64,000 nucleotides of DNA from Henriciella algicola (GTDB lineage Bacteria > Pseudomonadota > Alphaproteobacteria > Caulobacterales > Hyphomonadaceae), in NCBI RefSeq assembly GCF_003576245.1, contig NZ_QWGA01000008.1:1-64000 (forward strand), given 5' to 3'. Positions within the stretch are counted from its first letter, which is position 1, and every line of letters starts with the position of its first letter. Below the pieces are notes generated by a model, which searched no databases, had not been told where the DNA came from, and worked only from the letters and a program-made list of their open reading frames with translations. The position numbers and the translations under genes are program-made. Below, piece after piece: positions 1 through 8,353 of the stretch.

Positions 1-101
1 ATCACCTCGCAGTTTTCCTGCTCCAGACGGCGCACGGTTGCGGCGCCGACCATCCCGCGATGGCCGGCAACCCACACCCGTTTTCCAGCGAGGTCATACA
101 T
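1..101 (-). CDS. fcl: GDP-L-fucose synthase, N-terminal fragment (cut by window edge)
   Basis: Only the first 33 codons lie in the window. They read MYDLAGKRVWVAGHRGMVG and on, with the GxxGxxG-type Rossmann start (VAGHRGMVGAA) of the epimerase/reductase that turns GDP-4-keto-6-deoxymannose into GDP-L-fucose. The ATG is two bases past the gmd stop, so the two are translated as one unit, and Gmd makes exactly this enzyme's substrate. The C-terminal catalytic part, including the YxxxK motif, is outside the window and cannot be checked. The call is an inference from the short N-terminus plus the neighbour. Confidence 0.8.
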   Translation of the reverse strand, partial: MYDLAGKRVWVAGHRGMVGAATVRRLEQENCEV

Positions 102-103
102 GA

Positions 104-1174
104 TCAGGCGTCCTTCCAGACCGGGTCGCGCTGCATGACTTTGAGGTCCGACTGGACCATCTCACGAGCGAGATCGCGCGGTGAGGTCTCGTGGCTCCAG
201 CCGAGCTGCTTCTTCGCCTTGGCCGGATCGCCGAGCAGGAGCTCAACCTCGGTCGGGCGGAAGTAGCGTGGATCGACCTCGACGAGGCATTTGCCGGTCT
301 CCGAGCAGTAGCCTTTCTCGTCGACGCCCTTGCCCTTCCATTCGAGCTTGATGCCGACATCTTCGAAGGCCCACTCGACGAACTGGCGCACATGGGTCGT
401 CTCACCGGTGGCGAGAACATAGTCGTCCGCCTTGTCCTGCTGCAGCATGAGCCACATGCCGCGGACATATTCACGGGCATGGCCCCAGTCGCGCTGGGCG
501 TCGAGGTTGCCGAGATAGAGCTTTTCCTGACGGCCAAGCTTGATGGCGGCAGCCGCGCGCGTGATCTTGCGGGTCACGAAGGTCTCGCCGCGCAGCGGGC
601 TCTCGTGGTTGAAGAGGATGCCGTTGGAGGCGTGCATGCCATAGGCTTCGCGGTAGTTCACCACGATCCAGTAAGCGTAGAGCTTGGCGGCAGCGTAAGG
701 GCTGCGCGGATAGAAGGGGGTGGTTTCCTTCTGTGGCACTTCCTGAACGAGGCCATAAAGCTCCGAGGTAGACGCTTGGTAGAAGCGGGTCTTGTCTTCC
801 ATGCCGAGGATACGGATCGCCTCGAGCAGGCGAAGCGCGCCCACGGCGTCGGCGTTCGCGGTGTACTCAGGCGTCTCGAAGGAGACCTGGACGTGGCTCT
901 GTGCGGCGAGGTTGTAGATCTCGTCTGGCTGGGACTCCTGGACGATCCGGATGAGGTTCGTCGAATCGGTCATGTCGCCATAGTGGAGGATCAGGCGCGG
1001 GTCATCGACATGCGGGTCCTGATAGAGATGCTCGATACGTCCGGTGTTGAACGAGGAAGACCGGCGTTTCACGCCATGGACCGTATAGCCCTTCTCCAGC
1101 AGGAGTTCGACCAGATACGCCCCATCCTGTCCCGTCACGCCAGTGACCAGCGCTGTCTTGTTTTTCGATGTCAT
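104..1174 (-). CDS. gmd: GDP-mannose 4,6-dehydratase
   Basis: Converts GDP-D-mannose to GDP-4-keto-6-deoxy-D-mannose in the cytoplasm, the first committed step to GDP-fucose and related 6-deoxysugars. The 356-residue product starts [21 protein letters not shown] with the short-chain dehydrogenase nucleotide-binding loop GVTGQDG, and has the catalytic [12 protein letters not shown] (YxxxK) and the family stretch [10 protein letters not shown]. An open frame extends 17 codons upstream, but homologues begin at this ATG (complement of 1172-1174). It is followed two bases later by fcl. The full family length and intact motifs suggest a working enzyme. Confidence 0.95.
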   Translation of the reverse strand: MTSKNKTALVTGVTGQDGAYLVELLLEKGYTVHGVKRRSSSFNTGRIEHLYQDPHVDDPRLILHYGDMTDSTNLIRIVQESQPDEIYNLAAQSHVQVSFETPEYTANADAVGALRLLEAIRILGMEDKTRFYQASTSELYGLVQEVPQKETTPFYPRSPYAAAKLYAYWIVVNYREAYGMHASNGILFNHESPLRGETFVTRKITRAAAAIKLGRQEKLYLGNLDAQRDWGHAREYVRGMWLMLQQDKADDYVLATGETTHVRQFVEWAFEDVGIKLEWKGKGVDEKGYCSETGKCLVEVDPRYFRPTEVELLLGDPAKAKKQLGWSHETSPRDLAREMVQSDLKVMQRDPVWKDA

Positions 1175-1281
1175 TGAGTCAGTCCCGTAACTAAACTTTT
1201 GGGCACAGAATGTGCGCCGCCCCAAAGTCCATTAGCGAAGGGCTCGCGCAGGCTCAACTGCTTCACCCACAAAGTGCATGT

Positions 1282-2448
1282 TTATTGAGGTTTGGCGCTC
1301 TTTTGCCACGCCAGAAGAGGCCTGATCGGGCCCGGGAAGGGCGACTTCCAGTCACCAGCGGCTGATGGCTGGTCCGAAGATGGAGGAACTATCTCTGCCG
1401 TGACCAGCGACTCGCTAATATCCCAGCGCTGGACCGGATCGGGATCGCAGAGCGATGCCTCCAGCTCGTACTGGCTGATGTTCAGAAGATGCGGTGGAAT
1501 GACCGCCGAGACAGTGTGCGTGCCTTCCGCAAATCTGTCAGACCCGTCTCCAGGGGTGTAGCCGACCGTGAAGACGGTTTGCTCATTCCAGCACACTCTG
1601 AAGGCGGGCTGGACGCGTTGAGACGCATCGTGGACTGTAAAGGTGAGGTGCAAGTGCAGGGGTTTGTCACAAGCGAAGGGACCGCTGAAATTGCTGGCTC
1701 CGTCGGACACGTAGAATTCATCAATGAAGGCAACGGCGGTTTCCTTCTTGCCGATGGAAGTCGGCGGGTTCGCAGTCTTGGCGGCGATGTCGCGGAATTG
1801 ATCAGCACCTTTCCAGACAAGTGGCGCTTCGCCGGATATAGATCTGCGCACACGGTCAAAGATCTTCCTGTCGAGCGCGAACTTCTTTTCCAGCATTTCA
1901 AGTTCAGCGTCCGACAAAGTCGTGACCTGCTCGTCGCGAATCCCAACACGTTCTTTCGGAACCGCTAGCGGCGGCTTGCCGACGCGTTCGGCCAGCAGCG
2001 CAATGCTGCTTTCAATATCCTCCGTGAGGCCGACAAAGAAGAAGTTCGACAGGCGCTCCTCAATCTCCTCCTCGTGTTTGATATTCAGCGTCTTTGACAG
2101 GCTGAATTCGAATGCGCGTTGAGAAAATTCCGCGAGACTCAGCGTCAGATTGCTGTGACGCATTTGATGATAATAGTAGGAGATGAAGTGACTGACTGGG
2201 TCTCTGACGAAGGTGAAGACCTTGACGTCCGGATTGCCTACGACCCTGGAATCTCTGGAAAGCAGCGAGGCATTGGTGCCAGCCAGCCTGCCGCCATAGT
2301 GACCGGTCATGCATACGGTTCCAGGACGGGATTTGACCGGCCTGGCTAACTCTCTTTCCAGCACGAACCATTTGTTCAGAACGCGCTTTACGCTCGTTCC
2401 CGCAGTTTTGGGGATATGATAGAAAATATACGCCAAACTGACCTGCAC
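1282..2448 (-). CDS. Sulfotransferase-family protein with C-terminal Wzt-like beta domain
   Basis: 388 residues, GTG start. Residues 11-19 (HIPKTAGTS) form the PAPS 5'-phosphosulfate-binding loop of the Sulfotransfer_2 group, and residues 77-95 (VFTFVRDPVSHFISYYYHQ) the 3'-phosphate-binding motif RDPxxxxxSxYxH. Residues from about 238 to 355 are a separate beta-rich section (start AFIDEFYVSDG; later HLHLTFTVHDA) that resembles the carbohydrate-recognising C-terminal domain of Wzt-type O-antigen ABC transporters. It sits among nucleotide-sugar genes, so a role in sulfating a surface polysaccharide is inferred. The acceptor is unknown and the Wzt-like assignment is from pattern memory. No signal peptide; probably cytoplasmic. 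Confidence 0.7.
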   Translation of the reverse strand: MQVSLAYIFYHIPKTAGTSVKRVLNKWFVLERELARPVKSRPGTVCMTGHYGGRLAGTNASLLSRDSRVVGNPDVKVFTFVRDPVSHFISYYYHQMRHSNLTLSLAEFSQRAFEFSLSKTLNIKHEEEIEERLSNFFFVGLTEDIESSIALLAERVGKPPLAVPKERVGIRDEQVTTLSDAELEMLEKKFALDRKIFDRVRRSISGEAPLVWKGADQFRDIAAKTANPPTSIGKKETAVAFIDEFYVSDGASNFSGPFACDKPLHLHLTFTVHDASQRVQPAFRVCWNEQTVFTVGYTPGDGSDRFAEGTHTVSAVIPPHLLNISQYELEASLCDPDPVQRWDISESLVTAEIVPPSSDQPSAAGDWKSPFPGPIRPLLAWQKSAKPQ

Positions 2449-2569
2449 TCCCTACATTTCTAGGACAACCCGTGATTGACGGTGCCCGAGGGGTGTTAGC
2501 TATTCAGGTGTATTGAGTGAACAAGCTTTGCGCAGTCATACGCTGTGTGTGCGATACTGACAGGCCACT

Positions 2570-3586
2570 CTAGCGGGCCTGCAGCGGCTTCCACCACCAC
2601 TCATTCTCGATGAACCAGTCGATGGTTCGGGCTAGCCCTTCCTCAAATGTGACCGAGGATTTCCAAGCGAGCTCGTTCTCAATCTTGCTGGCATCAATGG
2701 CGTAGCGAAGATCGTGGCCGGGGCGGTCGGTTACAAATTCGATAAGGTCGCGGCGCGGCTTTTCTGCGGGGCGGCGCGCATCGATGAGGTCGCAGATTGC
2801 CTCGACGACCTGAAGGTTCGTGCGTTCTGAATTGCTGCCGATATTATAGGTCTCGCCCGGCGCGCCCTTCAGTGCCACGGTGGCGAGCGCATTGGCGTGA
2901 TCTTCCACGAAGAGCCAGTCGCGGACGTTCTCGCCCTTGCCGTAGACGGGCAGCGGCTTCATCGCGAGCGCGTTCAGGACGACAAGCGGGATCAGCTTTT
3001 CAGGAAAGTGGTAGGGCCCGTAATTGTTCGAGCAGTTCGTCACGATGACCGGCAGGCCATAGGTGCGGCCCCAGGCGCGGGCGAGGTGATCGGATGAGGC
3101 TTTCGAAGCCGCATAGGGCGAGGACGGCTCGTAGCGGGAGTCTTCGGTAAAGATGCCCGAATCGAGCGGCAGGTCGCCATAGACTTCATCGGTCGACACA
3201 TGGACGAAGCGGAAGCTGTCTGACTTGTCCAGGTCTTCGTCCCAATAGCGACGCGCCGCTTGCAGCATGGTGCTGGTGCCGACAATATTGGTCTGGATGA
3301 ACTCACCCGGCCCTGTGATCGAGCGGTCGACATGGCTTTCGGCGGCAAGGTGAAGGACCGCATCAATCCTGTTCTCGACCAGCAAACGGTAGACGAGCGC
3401 CTCGTCGCAGATGTCGCCCTGAACGAAGCGGTAGTTTTCGAGGTCCTCGATTGTCTTCAGCGAGCTGAGATTCGCGGCATAGGTGAGCTTGTCCAGATTG
3501 GTCACATCGTGACCGAGGTCGCCAGCCAGATGCCGGCAGACAGCTGAACCAATAAAGCCAGCGCCGCCCGTTACGAGAAAGTTCAT
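2570..3586 (-). CDS. rfbB: dTDP-glucose 4,6-dehydratase
   Basis: Second step of dTDP-L-rhamnose synthesis: dTDP-glucose to dTDP-4-keto-6-deoxyglucose, NAD-dependent, cytoplasmic. The 338-residue protein opens [20 protein letters not shown] (GGxGFIGS Rossmann loop), has [12 protein letters not shown], the [13 protein letters not shown] stretch and catalytic [12 protein letters not shown] (YxxxK), then [18 protein letters not shown], all hallmark RmlB segments. Length is normal. The rfbA, rfbD and rfbC partners are all within 2.5 kb, but rfbB is transcribed away from rfbA. About 145 bases separate the two divergent starts, which probably hold both promoters; I saw no clear box there. Confidence 0.96.
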   Translation of the reverse strand: MNFLVTGGAGFIGSAVCRHLAGDLGHDVTNLDKLTYAANLSSLKTIEDLENYRFVQGDICDEALVYRLLVENRIDAVLHLAAESHVDRSITGPGEFIQTNIVGTSTMLQAARRYWDEDLDKSDSFRFVHVSTDEVYGDLPLDSGIFTEDSRYEPSSPYAASKASSDHLARAWGRTYGLPVIVTNCSNNYGPYHFPEKLIPLVVLNALAMKPLPVYGKGENVRDWLFVEDHANALATVALKGAPGETYNIGSNSERTNLQVVEAICDLIDARRPAEKPRRDLIEFVTDRPGHDLRYAIDASKIENELAWKSSVTFEEGLARTIDWFIENEWWWKPLQAR

Positions 3587-3731
3587 GTCGCGTCCGTGTG
3601 CAGTCTATCCTCATCGCGCAGGGCTGGCGCCCGGTGGCCAGCTTGACGATGCTCAACGCCCGATGTCATAGAACGCCCCTCAAGTCGAGGCCAGTGCGGC
3701 CACAGATGATTGGTAGAGCAGGGGAATTGGT

Positions 3732-4604
3732 ATGAAGGGCATCGTTCTGGCCGGGGGCACCGGGTCTCGCCTGTTCCCGATGACGATGGCAGCCTCTAAA
3801 CAGCTGCTGCCTGTGTTCGACAAACCAATGGTCTTCTACCCAATCAGCGTCCTCATGCTGGCTGGGATCAAGGACATCATCATCATCACGACACCGCATG
3901 ACCAGCCCGCCTTCGAGCGGCTGCTGGGTGATGGAAGCCGCTTTGGCGTCAACTTTACCTTCCGCGTCCAGCCAGAACCGAAAGGCATCGCACAGGCCTT
4001 CACGATCGCCGAAGACATCATTGATGGTGAGCCGTGCGCCCTCGTTCTGGGTGATAACATCTTCTATGGTGGCGGCCTTGGCGGCCTTCTGCTCAAGGCG
4101 GCGGCGATTTCCGATGGCGCGACGGTCTTCTCCTATCCGGTCAGTGATCCGGAACGCTATGGCGTTGTCGAATTTGGCGCTGACGGCCGCGCTGTGTCCA
4201 TTGAAGAGAAGCCGGAGCAGCCAAAGTCGAACCATGCGGTCACCGGCCTTTATTTCTATGACGCCAGCGTGTGCGAGCGGGCCAAGGCCCTGAAGCCATC
4301 GAAGCGCGGCGAGCTCGAGATCACCGACCTCAACCGGACCTATATGGAAGAGGGCAAACTGTCCGTTCAGCCGCTGGGACGCGGCTTTGCCTGGCTCGAT
4401 ACGGGCACGCCTGACAGTCTGCTGGATGCGAGCCAATTTGTGGCGGCCATCGAGAAGCGGCAGGGCATGAAGGTTTGCTGTCCTGAAGAGATCGCCTTGC
4501 ACCGCGGCTTCATCACGCGGGCTGAGCTGGAGAAGAATGCGGACTTCTACGGCAAGTCTGAATATGCCGCCTATCTGCGCAAGCTGCTTACCCAGAAGGG
4601 CTAG
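3732..4604 (+). CDS. rfbA: Glucose-1-phosphate thymidylyltransferase
   Basis: First step of dTDP-rhamnose synthesis: glucose-1-phosphate plus dTTP to dTDP-glucose. 290 residues, the usual RmlA size. It starts [18 protein letters not shown], the nucleotidyltransferase signature GGxGTRLxPxT, with [20 protein letters not shown] next, then [12 protein letters not shown] and [20 protein letters not shown]. Start ATG is preceded by AGCAGGGG. It is the only plus-strand gene of the rhamnose set, lying between divergent rfbB and convergent rfbD, so the pathway is not a single operon here. The stop and the rfbD stop are only 3 bases apart. Confidence 0.96.
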   Translation: MKGIVLAGGTGSRLFPMTMAASKQLLPVFDKPMVFYPISVLMLAGIKDIIIITTPHDQPAFERLLGDGSRFGVNFTFRVQPEPKGIAQAFTIAEDIIDGEPCALVLGDNIFYGGGLGGLLLKAAAISDGATVFSYPVSDPERYGVVEFGADGRAVSIEEKPEQPKSNHAVTGLYFYDASVCERAKALKPSKRGELEITDLNRTYMEEGKLSVQPLGRGFAWLDTGTPDSLLDASQFVAAIEKRQGMKVCCPEEIALHRGFITRAELEKNADFYGKSEYAAYLRKLLTQKG

Positions 4605-4607
4605 GCA

Positions 4608-5477
4608 CTAGGCTGTTCCGAGAAAATTTCGCACGACGCTGGCGCTCATCGGTTGCCATTCGGGCATGGGGCCGAGCAGGCCGTCGGCAAGAGTGACGTC
4701 CAGCACCAGACCTCTCGCCCGTTCTGCCGGGGTCGGAAAGGTGCTGCCGGGTACGGGCGTCATCTCAGGCGCTGGGCCGCCGTATTCATCAGACACGTCG
4801 AATATCTCGCGGGCCCATCCGTAGCGGCTGACAGGATCGGGCGGGCCAAGGTGGAGGAGTGGCGGCACATTCTCGTTCGCGACCATCAGATCGCTCAGCT
4901 TCAGGAGGTGGGCGGCCAGCGCATCAACATGGGTCGGACGGCCATATTCATCATCGACGAGCCGAAGATGATCGCGTTGCGCGGCGACGGCGAGGATCTT
5001 GGTGATGAAGTTTTCGCCTTCGCCAGAGAAGAGCCAGCTGACGCGCGCGATAGAGTGGCGTCCGCCTGCTGCGCGGACCGCGAGTTCCCCATCGAGCTTG
5101 CTTTGTCCGTAGACAGAGTTGGGCGCAGGCTTTGCCTGTTCGGTCACGGGCTGACCGGGATCGCCTTCGCTGAACACCATGTCCGTCGAGATGTGGATGA
5201 GGGGGATGTCTTCTTCGGCGCAGACCTCAGCGATGAGGCCAGCACCTGTCGCATTGATCTCGTGGGCGCGATCAGCCTCAGCCTCTGCACCGTCGACATT
5301 GGTATAGGCCGCCGCATTGATGACGAGCACGGGACGCGCTTCTCGAATGGCCTGTGCGATCGAGACCTGGTTCGTTATGTCGAGCAATTCTCGGCCCGGC
5401 GCACTGCAGCCGAGGCGGCCAAGCGCCCGGCCCAGCCGCCCTGAGCCGCCCGTGACGAGGATGGCGTTCGCGTCCAT
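4608..5477 (-). CDS. rfbD: dTDP-4-dehydrorhamnose reductase
   Basis: Last step of dTDP-L-rhamnose synthesis: NAD(P)H-dependent reduction of dTDP-4-keto-L-rhamnose. 289 residues. N-terminal ILVTGGSGRLGRALGRLG is the nucleotide-binding loop; VINAAAYTNVDGAEAEADRA and PLIHISTDMVFSEG are RmlD-typical; SVYGQSKLDGE carries the YxxxK catalytic pair. Its ATG overlaps the rfbC stop by one base, so rfbC-rfbD form a coupled minus-strand pair. Length normal. Confidence 0.94.
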   Translation of the reverse strand: MDANAILVTGGSGRLGRALGRLGCSAPGRELLDITNQVSIAQAIREARPVLVINAAAYTNVDGAEAEADRAHEINATGAGLIAEVCAEEDIPLIHISTDMVFSEGDPGQPVTEQAKPAPNSVYGQSKLDGELAVRAAGGRHSIARVSWLFSGEGENFITKILAVAAQRDHLRLVDDEYGRPTHVDALAAHLLKLSDLMVANENVPPLLHLGPPDPVSRYGWAREIFDVSDEYGGPAPEMTPVPGSTFPTPAERARGLVLDVTLADGLLGPMPEWQPMSASVVRNFLGTA

Positions 5478-6049
5478 CAGTCTGCTTGCGTGAATGGGGA
5501 TTTCAGCGCGCCGAGGTCTGGCCAGTCATGGTCGCGCTTCGAGAGGGTGACGTGTTCTCTGATCGGCCAGTCGATGGCTGAGCGTTCTCCGTTCCAGAGG
5601 AGGCCGCCCTCGGTCTCCGGTGCGTAGTGATCGGTAACCTTGTAGTAGACGAGCGTATCAGGATCGAGCGTCTGGTAGCCATGGGCGAAACCAGCCGGGA
5701 TGTAGAAGACTTGCGGCTGGTCACTGTTCAACACCAGGCACACCGATTGGCCGTAGGTGGGCGAGCCAGTGCGGATGTCGACGATCGCGTCGAAGATCCT
5801 GCCGCGAACGACCTGGATTAGCTTGGCCTGCGCATGGGGAGGGGCCTGAAAATGCAGCCCGCGCGTCGTGCCGATCTCGGCGGAGAAGGCATAATTGTCC
5901 TGAACCCAGTTTTCCTGCGGCAGGCCCGCTTCTTTCCAGTCGCGGGCATTCCATGTTTCGCAGAACCAGCCGCGCTCATCGCCTGCGCGTTTCAGGCTAA
6001 GCAGCGCTGGCCCGGATATGGAAAAAGTCTCGACAGACGTGATTGGCAT
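5477..6049 (-). CDS. rfbC: dTDP-4-dehydrorhamnose 3,5-epimerase
   Basis: Third step of dTDP-rhamnose synthesis, double epimerisation of dTDP-4-keto-6-deoxyglucose. 190 residues of cupin fold. Diagnostic segments: WVQDNYAFSAEIGTTRGLHF, with the catalytic His in RGLHFQAPPHAQAKLI; VVRGRIFDAIVDIRTGSPTYG; and FYIPAGFAHGYQTLDPDTLVYY. First gene of the rfbC-rfbD pair. Its start lies about 105 bases from the divergent manC-type gene. Intact and of expected size. Confidence 0.95.
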   Translation of the reverse strand: MPITSVETFSISGPALLSLKRAGDERGWFCETWNARDWKEAGLPQENWVQDNYAFSAEIGTTRGLHFQAPPHAQAKLIQVVRGRIFDAIVDIRTGSPTYGQSVCLVLNSDQPQVFYIPAGFAHGYQTLDPDTLVYYKVTDHYAPETEGGLLWNGERSAIDWPIREHVTLSKRDHDWPDLGALKSPFTQAD

Positions 6050-6154
6050 GGCGCTTGATTGCCTTCACCGCAGCGAAGGTCAAGCCATCGCTGGTTGCAA
6101 TCTGGGGTGTGTCACGCCTAAAGGCTTGGGATGCTTGTGGAGGGAAAAGCGTAG

Positions 6155-7183
6155 ATGACGATCTCTATCAAACCGGTGGTGTTGTGCGGGGGGAATGGGA
6201 CGCGGCTGTGGCCGCTGTCGACGCCGCAACATCCAAAGCAGTTTCTCAACCTGCTCGGTGCCTCATCAATGCTGGAAGTCACGCTGGCGCGGGTTCAGGG
6301 GAACCCTGTCGACGGCCTGTCCTTCAGCCAGCCCATGGTGATCGGGGCAGAGCGTCATGGGCAGCTGATGGGCGGTCTTGCTGGCAACGCCGACATCCTG
6401 ATGGAGCCTGTCGGGAAGAACTCAGCTGCGCCCGTGGCAGCAGCGGCACTTTCAGCAGATGCCGATGATCTCGTCCTCATCCTGCCCGCCGATCATGACA
6501 TTGCAGATCTCGGCGCATTTCATCGCGCAATCCTTGCCGGTGCGAAAGCCGCTATGGCGGGCAGTGTCGTGACCTTCGGGATTATCGCGGAAACGCCTGC
6601 GACCGGCTATGGCTATATCGAAGCAGCCAGTAAGTCCGGCGAGGTTATCGATGTGGTTCGCTTCGTTGAGAAGCCGGACCTTGAGACGGCTAAATCCTAT
6701 ATTGCTTCCGGAAATTTCTTCTGGAATGCCGGTATCTTCCTGTTCCGTGCAGGTGACATGATCGAAGCGTTCAAGGCGCACGCGCCGGACATTCTCGAGG
6801 CGGTCAGCGCCGCCATGCCGAAATCGAGGCAGGGCACGGCCGCAAGCTTTGATACGGCCGCCTTCGAGGCCTGCCGCTCTCAGTCGATCGACTATGCCAT
6901 CATCGAGCATCATGACGATCTGAAAGTCGTGCCCGTCGATATGGGGTGGAGCGATATTGGCGACTTCCAGGCGCTGTGGGAGCGCTCGGAGAAGGATGAG
7001 AATGGCAATGTTCTTATCGGCAATGTCAGGGCCATCGACTGCAAGAACTGCTATATCCGCGCGGCGGATACCTCGATTTCGGTGGCTGGCCGCGAGAATA
7101 CGGTGATTGTTGCAGCGGGCGGCGAGATGCTTGTCTGCGATATGCACACAGTCCAGTCGGTCAAGGAACTGGCGAAGGCCTGA
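6155..7183 (+). CDS. manC: Mannose-1-phosphate guanylyltransferase
   Basis: Makes GDP-mannose from mannose-1-phosphate and GTP, feeding Gmd/Fcl encoded at the window start. 342 residues: KPVVLCGGNGTRLWPLSTPQ is the GGxGTRLWPLS signature, followed by KQFLNLLG; then VLILPADHDI and VRFVEKPDLETAKSYIASGN with FFWNAGIFLF. It is the short form that stops after the beta-helix section and lacks the C-terminal phosphomannose isomerase cupin of bifunctional ManC/XanB enzymes, so another gene must supply mannose-6-phosphate. A strong hairpin terminator follows 28 bases after the stop. Confidence 0.92.
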   Translation: MTISIKPVVLCGGNGTRLWPLSTPQHPKQFLNLLGASSMLEVTLARVQGNPVDGLSFSQPMVIGAERHGQLMGGLAGNADILMEPVGKNSAAPVAAAALSADADDLVLILPADHDIADLGAFHRAILAGAKAAMAGSVVTFGIIAETPATGYGYIEAASKSGEVIDVVRFVEKPDLETAKSYIASGNFFWNAGIFLFRAGDMIEAFKAHAPDILEAVSAAMPKSRQGTAASFDTAAFEACRSQSIDYAIIEHHDDLKVVPVDMGWSDIGDFQALWERSEKDENGNVLIGNVRAIDCKNCYIRAADTSISVAGRENTVIVAAGGEMLVCDMHTVQSVKELAKA

Positions 7184-7210
7184 GGTTTAGGCGCCGGCTG
7201 TTGGAATGAC

Positions 7211-7240
7211 AAAAGGCGGACCCGTAGGGCCCGCCTTTTT
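7211..7240. terminator. Bidirectional hairpin terminator between manC and the FKBP gene
   Basis: AAAAGGCGG (7211-7219) pairs with CCGCCTTTT (7231-7239). The stem continues as CCC/GGG across one mismatch, with a GTA loop, and ends in a T run at 7236-7240 read on plus and an A/T run read on minus. It lies between the stops of the convergent manC (+) and FKBP (-) genes, so it can end transcription from both sides. Confidence 0.85.
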
Positions 7241-7261
7241 CAATTCTGGTTCTGGAAGATA

Positions 7262-8308
7262 TCAGCGCGTCGGCTGAGAGACTTCCGGATTGATCTCGAT
7301 CAGATTGACCACATAGACCAGCGACGCGTCTGGCGGCACGAGGTCATCAAGGCCAGCATCGCCATAGGCGAGCGGCGGCGGGAGGTGACCGATCAGGACG
7401 TCGCCTTCCTTCATCAGGCTGAGAAGCTGTGCAAAGCCCGGGATGAGGTCGCCTGCGCGAACGACGAGCGGCGTTTGACGGCCCCAGGTCGAGGCGACGA
7501 GGGCGCCGTTTTCTGCAAGGCGGGCTTCATAGTCGATGGCGACGAGGTCGTCAGCGCGCGGGTTCGGCCCGTCGCTTTCGCCATCCTCGATCTGGAAATA
7601 GGTGAGGCCCGATGGCTGGCGCTGAATGCCTTCGCGCGAGCGGTCCCAAGGCAGGAAGTCTTCCCAGACGGCCGCCGACACGCCTGATGGCGGTGGGAGG
7701 CTTGCGACTTCCTCGGCGTTCAGGAAGCCGTCGAGGCGGATCTTGAAGACGAGGTCGGAATTTGGCGGGATGGCCGCGCTTGGTGACGCGCCGCCATAGG
7801 CAAGTTCTGCCGGGATGTAGGTCATCCACTCATCGCCGGGCGTCATGCGCTTCAGGATTTCGGTCCAGCCTGCAATGACCTGGTCGATCACGAAGATTGC
7901 CGCTTCACCGCGATCATAGGAGCTGTCGAACTTGGCGCCGGTCTCTTCGAGATAGCCTTCATAGGCGACGATGACCGTTGCGCCATCGAGAGGGGGCTCA
8001 CGATCTTCGGGGCCCTGTGCGATCTCGATCCAGCGAAGGCCTTCTTCAGTGGTCTGCAGGCCTGCGCAATTGGTCGGGAAGGGCGGCTGGAAGGTGCCGG
8101 AGCCGCGACCAAAATCAGGGCAGGGCGCGCTGGCCTTGGCGGCGCGCTTTGCGGCAAGAGCCGCTTCGCTGTCAGCCGCTGCGGCCATAGGTGTATCAGT
8201 CTGGGACGCCGGGGCGGCGGTCTCACAGGCGGTCAGTACAAAGGCTGCGGCCGCGAGTCCGGTGAGAACTCTGGCAAACTGCCCATGCTTGCGTTGCGGT
8301 TGAGCCAT
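7262..8308 (-). CDS. Double-FKBP peptidyl-prolyl isomerase lipoprotein (first of two paralogues)
   Basis: Start chosen at MAQPQRKHGQ (348 residues); 14 upstream codons are open but less likely. A signal sequence ends in the lipobox VLTAC, so a lipidated envelope protein is predicted. Two FKBP-type modules follow: the first holds VIVAYEGYLEETGAKFDSSY, VIAGWTEILKRM and YIPAELAYGG; the second holds LVAIDYEARL, LIPGFAQLLSLM and HLPPPLAYGD. Between them is EDFLPWDRSREG, a PWD linker that also occurs in the neighbouring gene. FKBP domains catalyse prolyl isomerisation and assist folding. Substrate unknown. The second module lacks the usual FDSS and is likely less active. Confidence 0.85.
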   Translation of the reverse strand: MAQPQRKHGQFARVLTGLAAAAFVLTACETAAPASQTDTPMAAAADSEAALAAKRAAKASAPCPDFGRGSGTFQPPFPTNCAGLQTTEEGLRWIEIAQGPEDREPPLDGATVIVAYEGYLEETGAKFDSSYDRGEAAIFVIDQVIAGWTEILKRMTPGDEWMTYIPAELAYGGASPSAAIPPNSDLVFKIRLDGFLNAEEVASLPPPSGVSAAVWEDFLPWDRSREGIQRQPSGLTYFQIEDGESDGPNPRADDLVAIDYEARLAENGALVASTWGRQTPLVVRAGDLIPGFAQLLSLMKEGDVLIGHLPPPLAYGDAGLDDLVPPDASLVYVVNLIEINPEVSQPTR

Positions 8309-8353
8309 TGTGACGCCCCCCTCCAAGTCTATCCGCAGTCTGCCTAGCAAGAT

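Noticed and set aside
1207-1219. GCACA-GAA-TGTGC dyad upstream of gmd
   Set aside because: Only five paired bases; too short to support as an operator.
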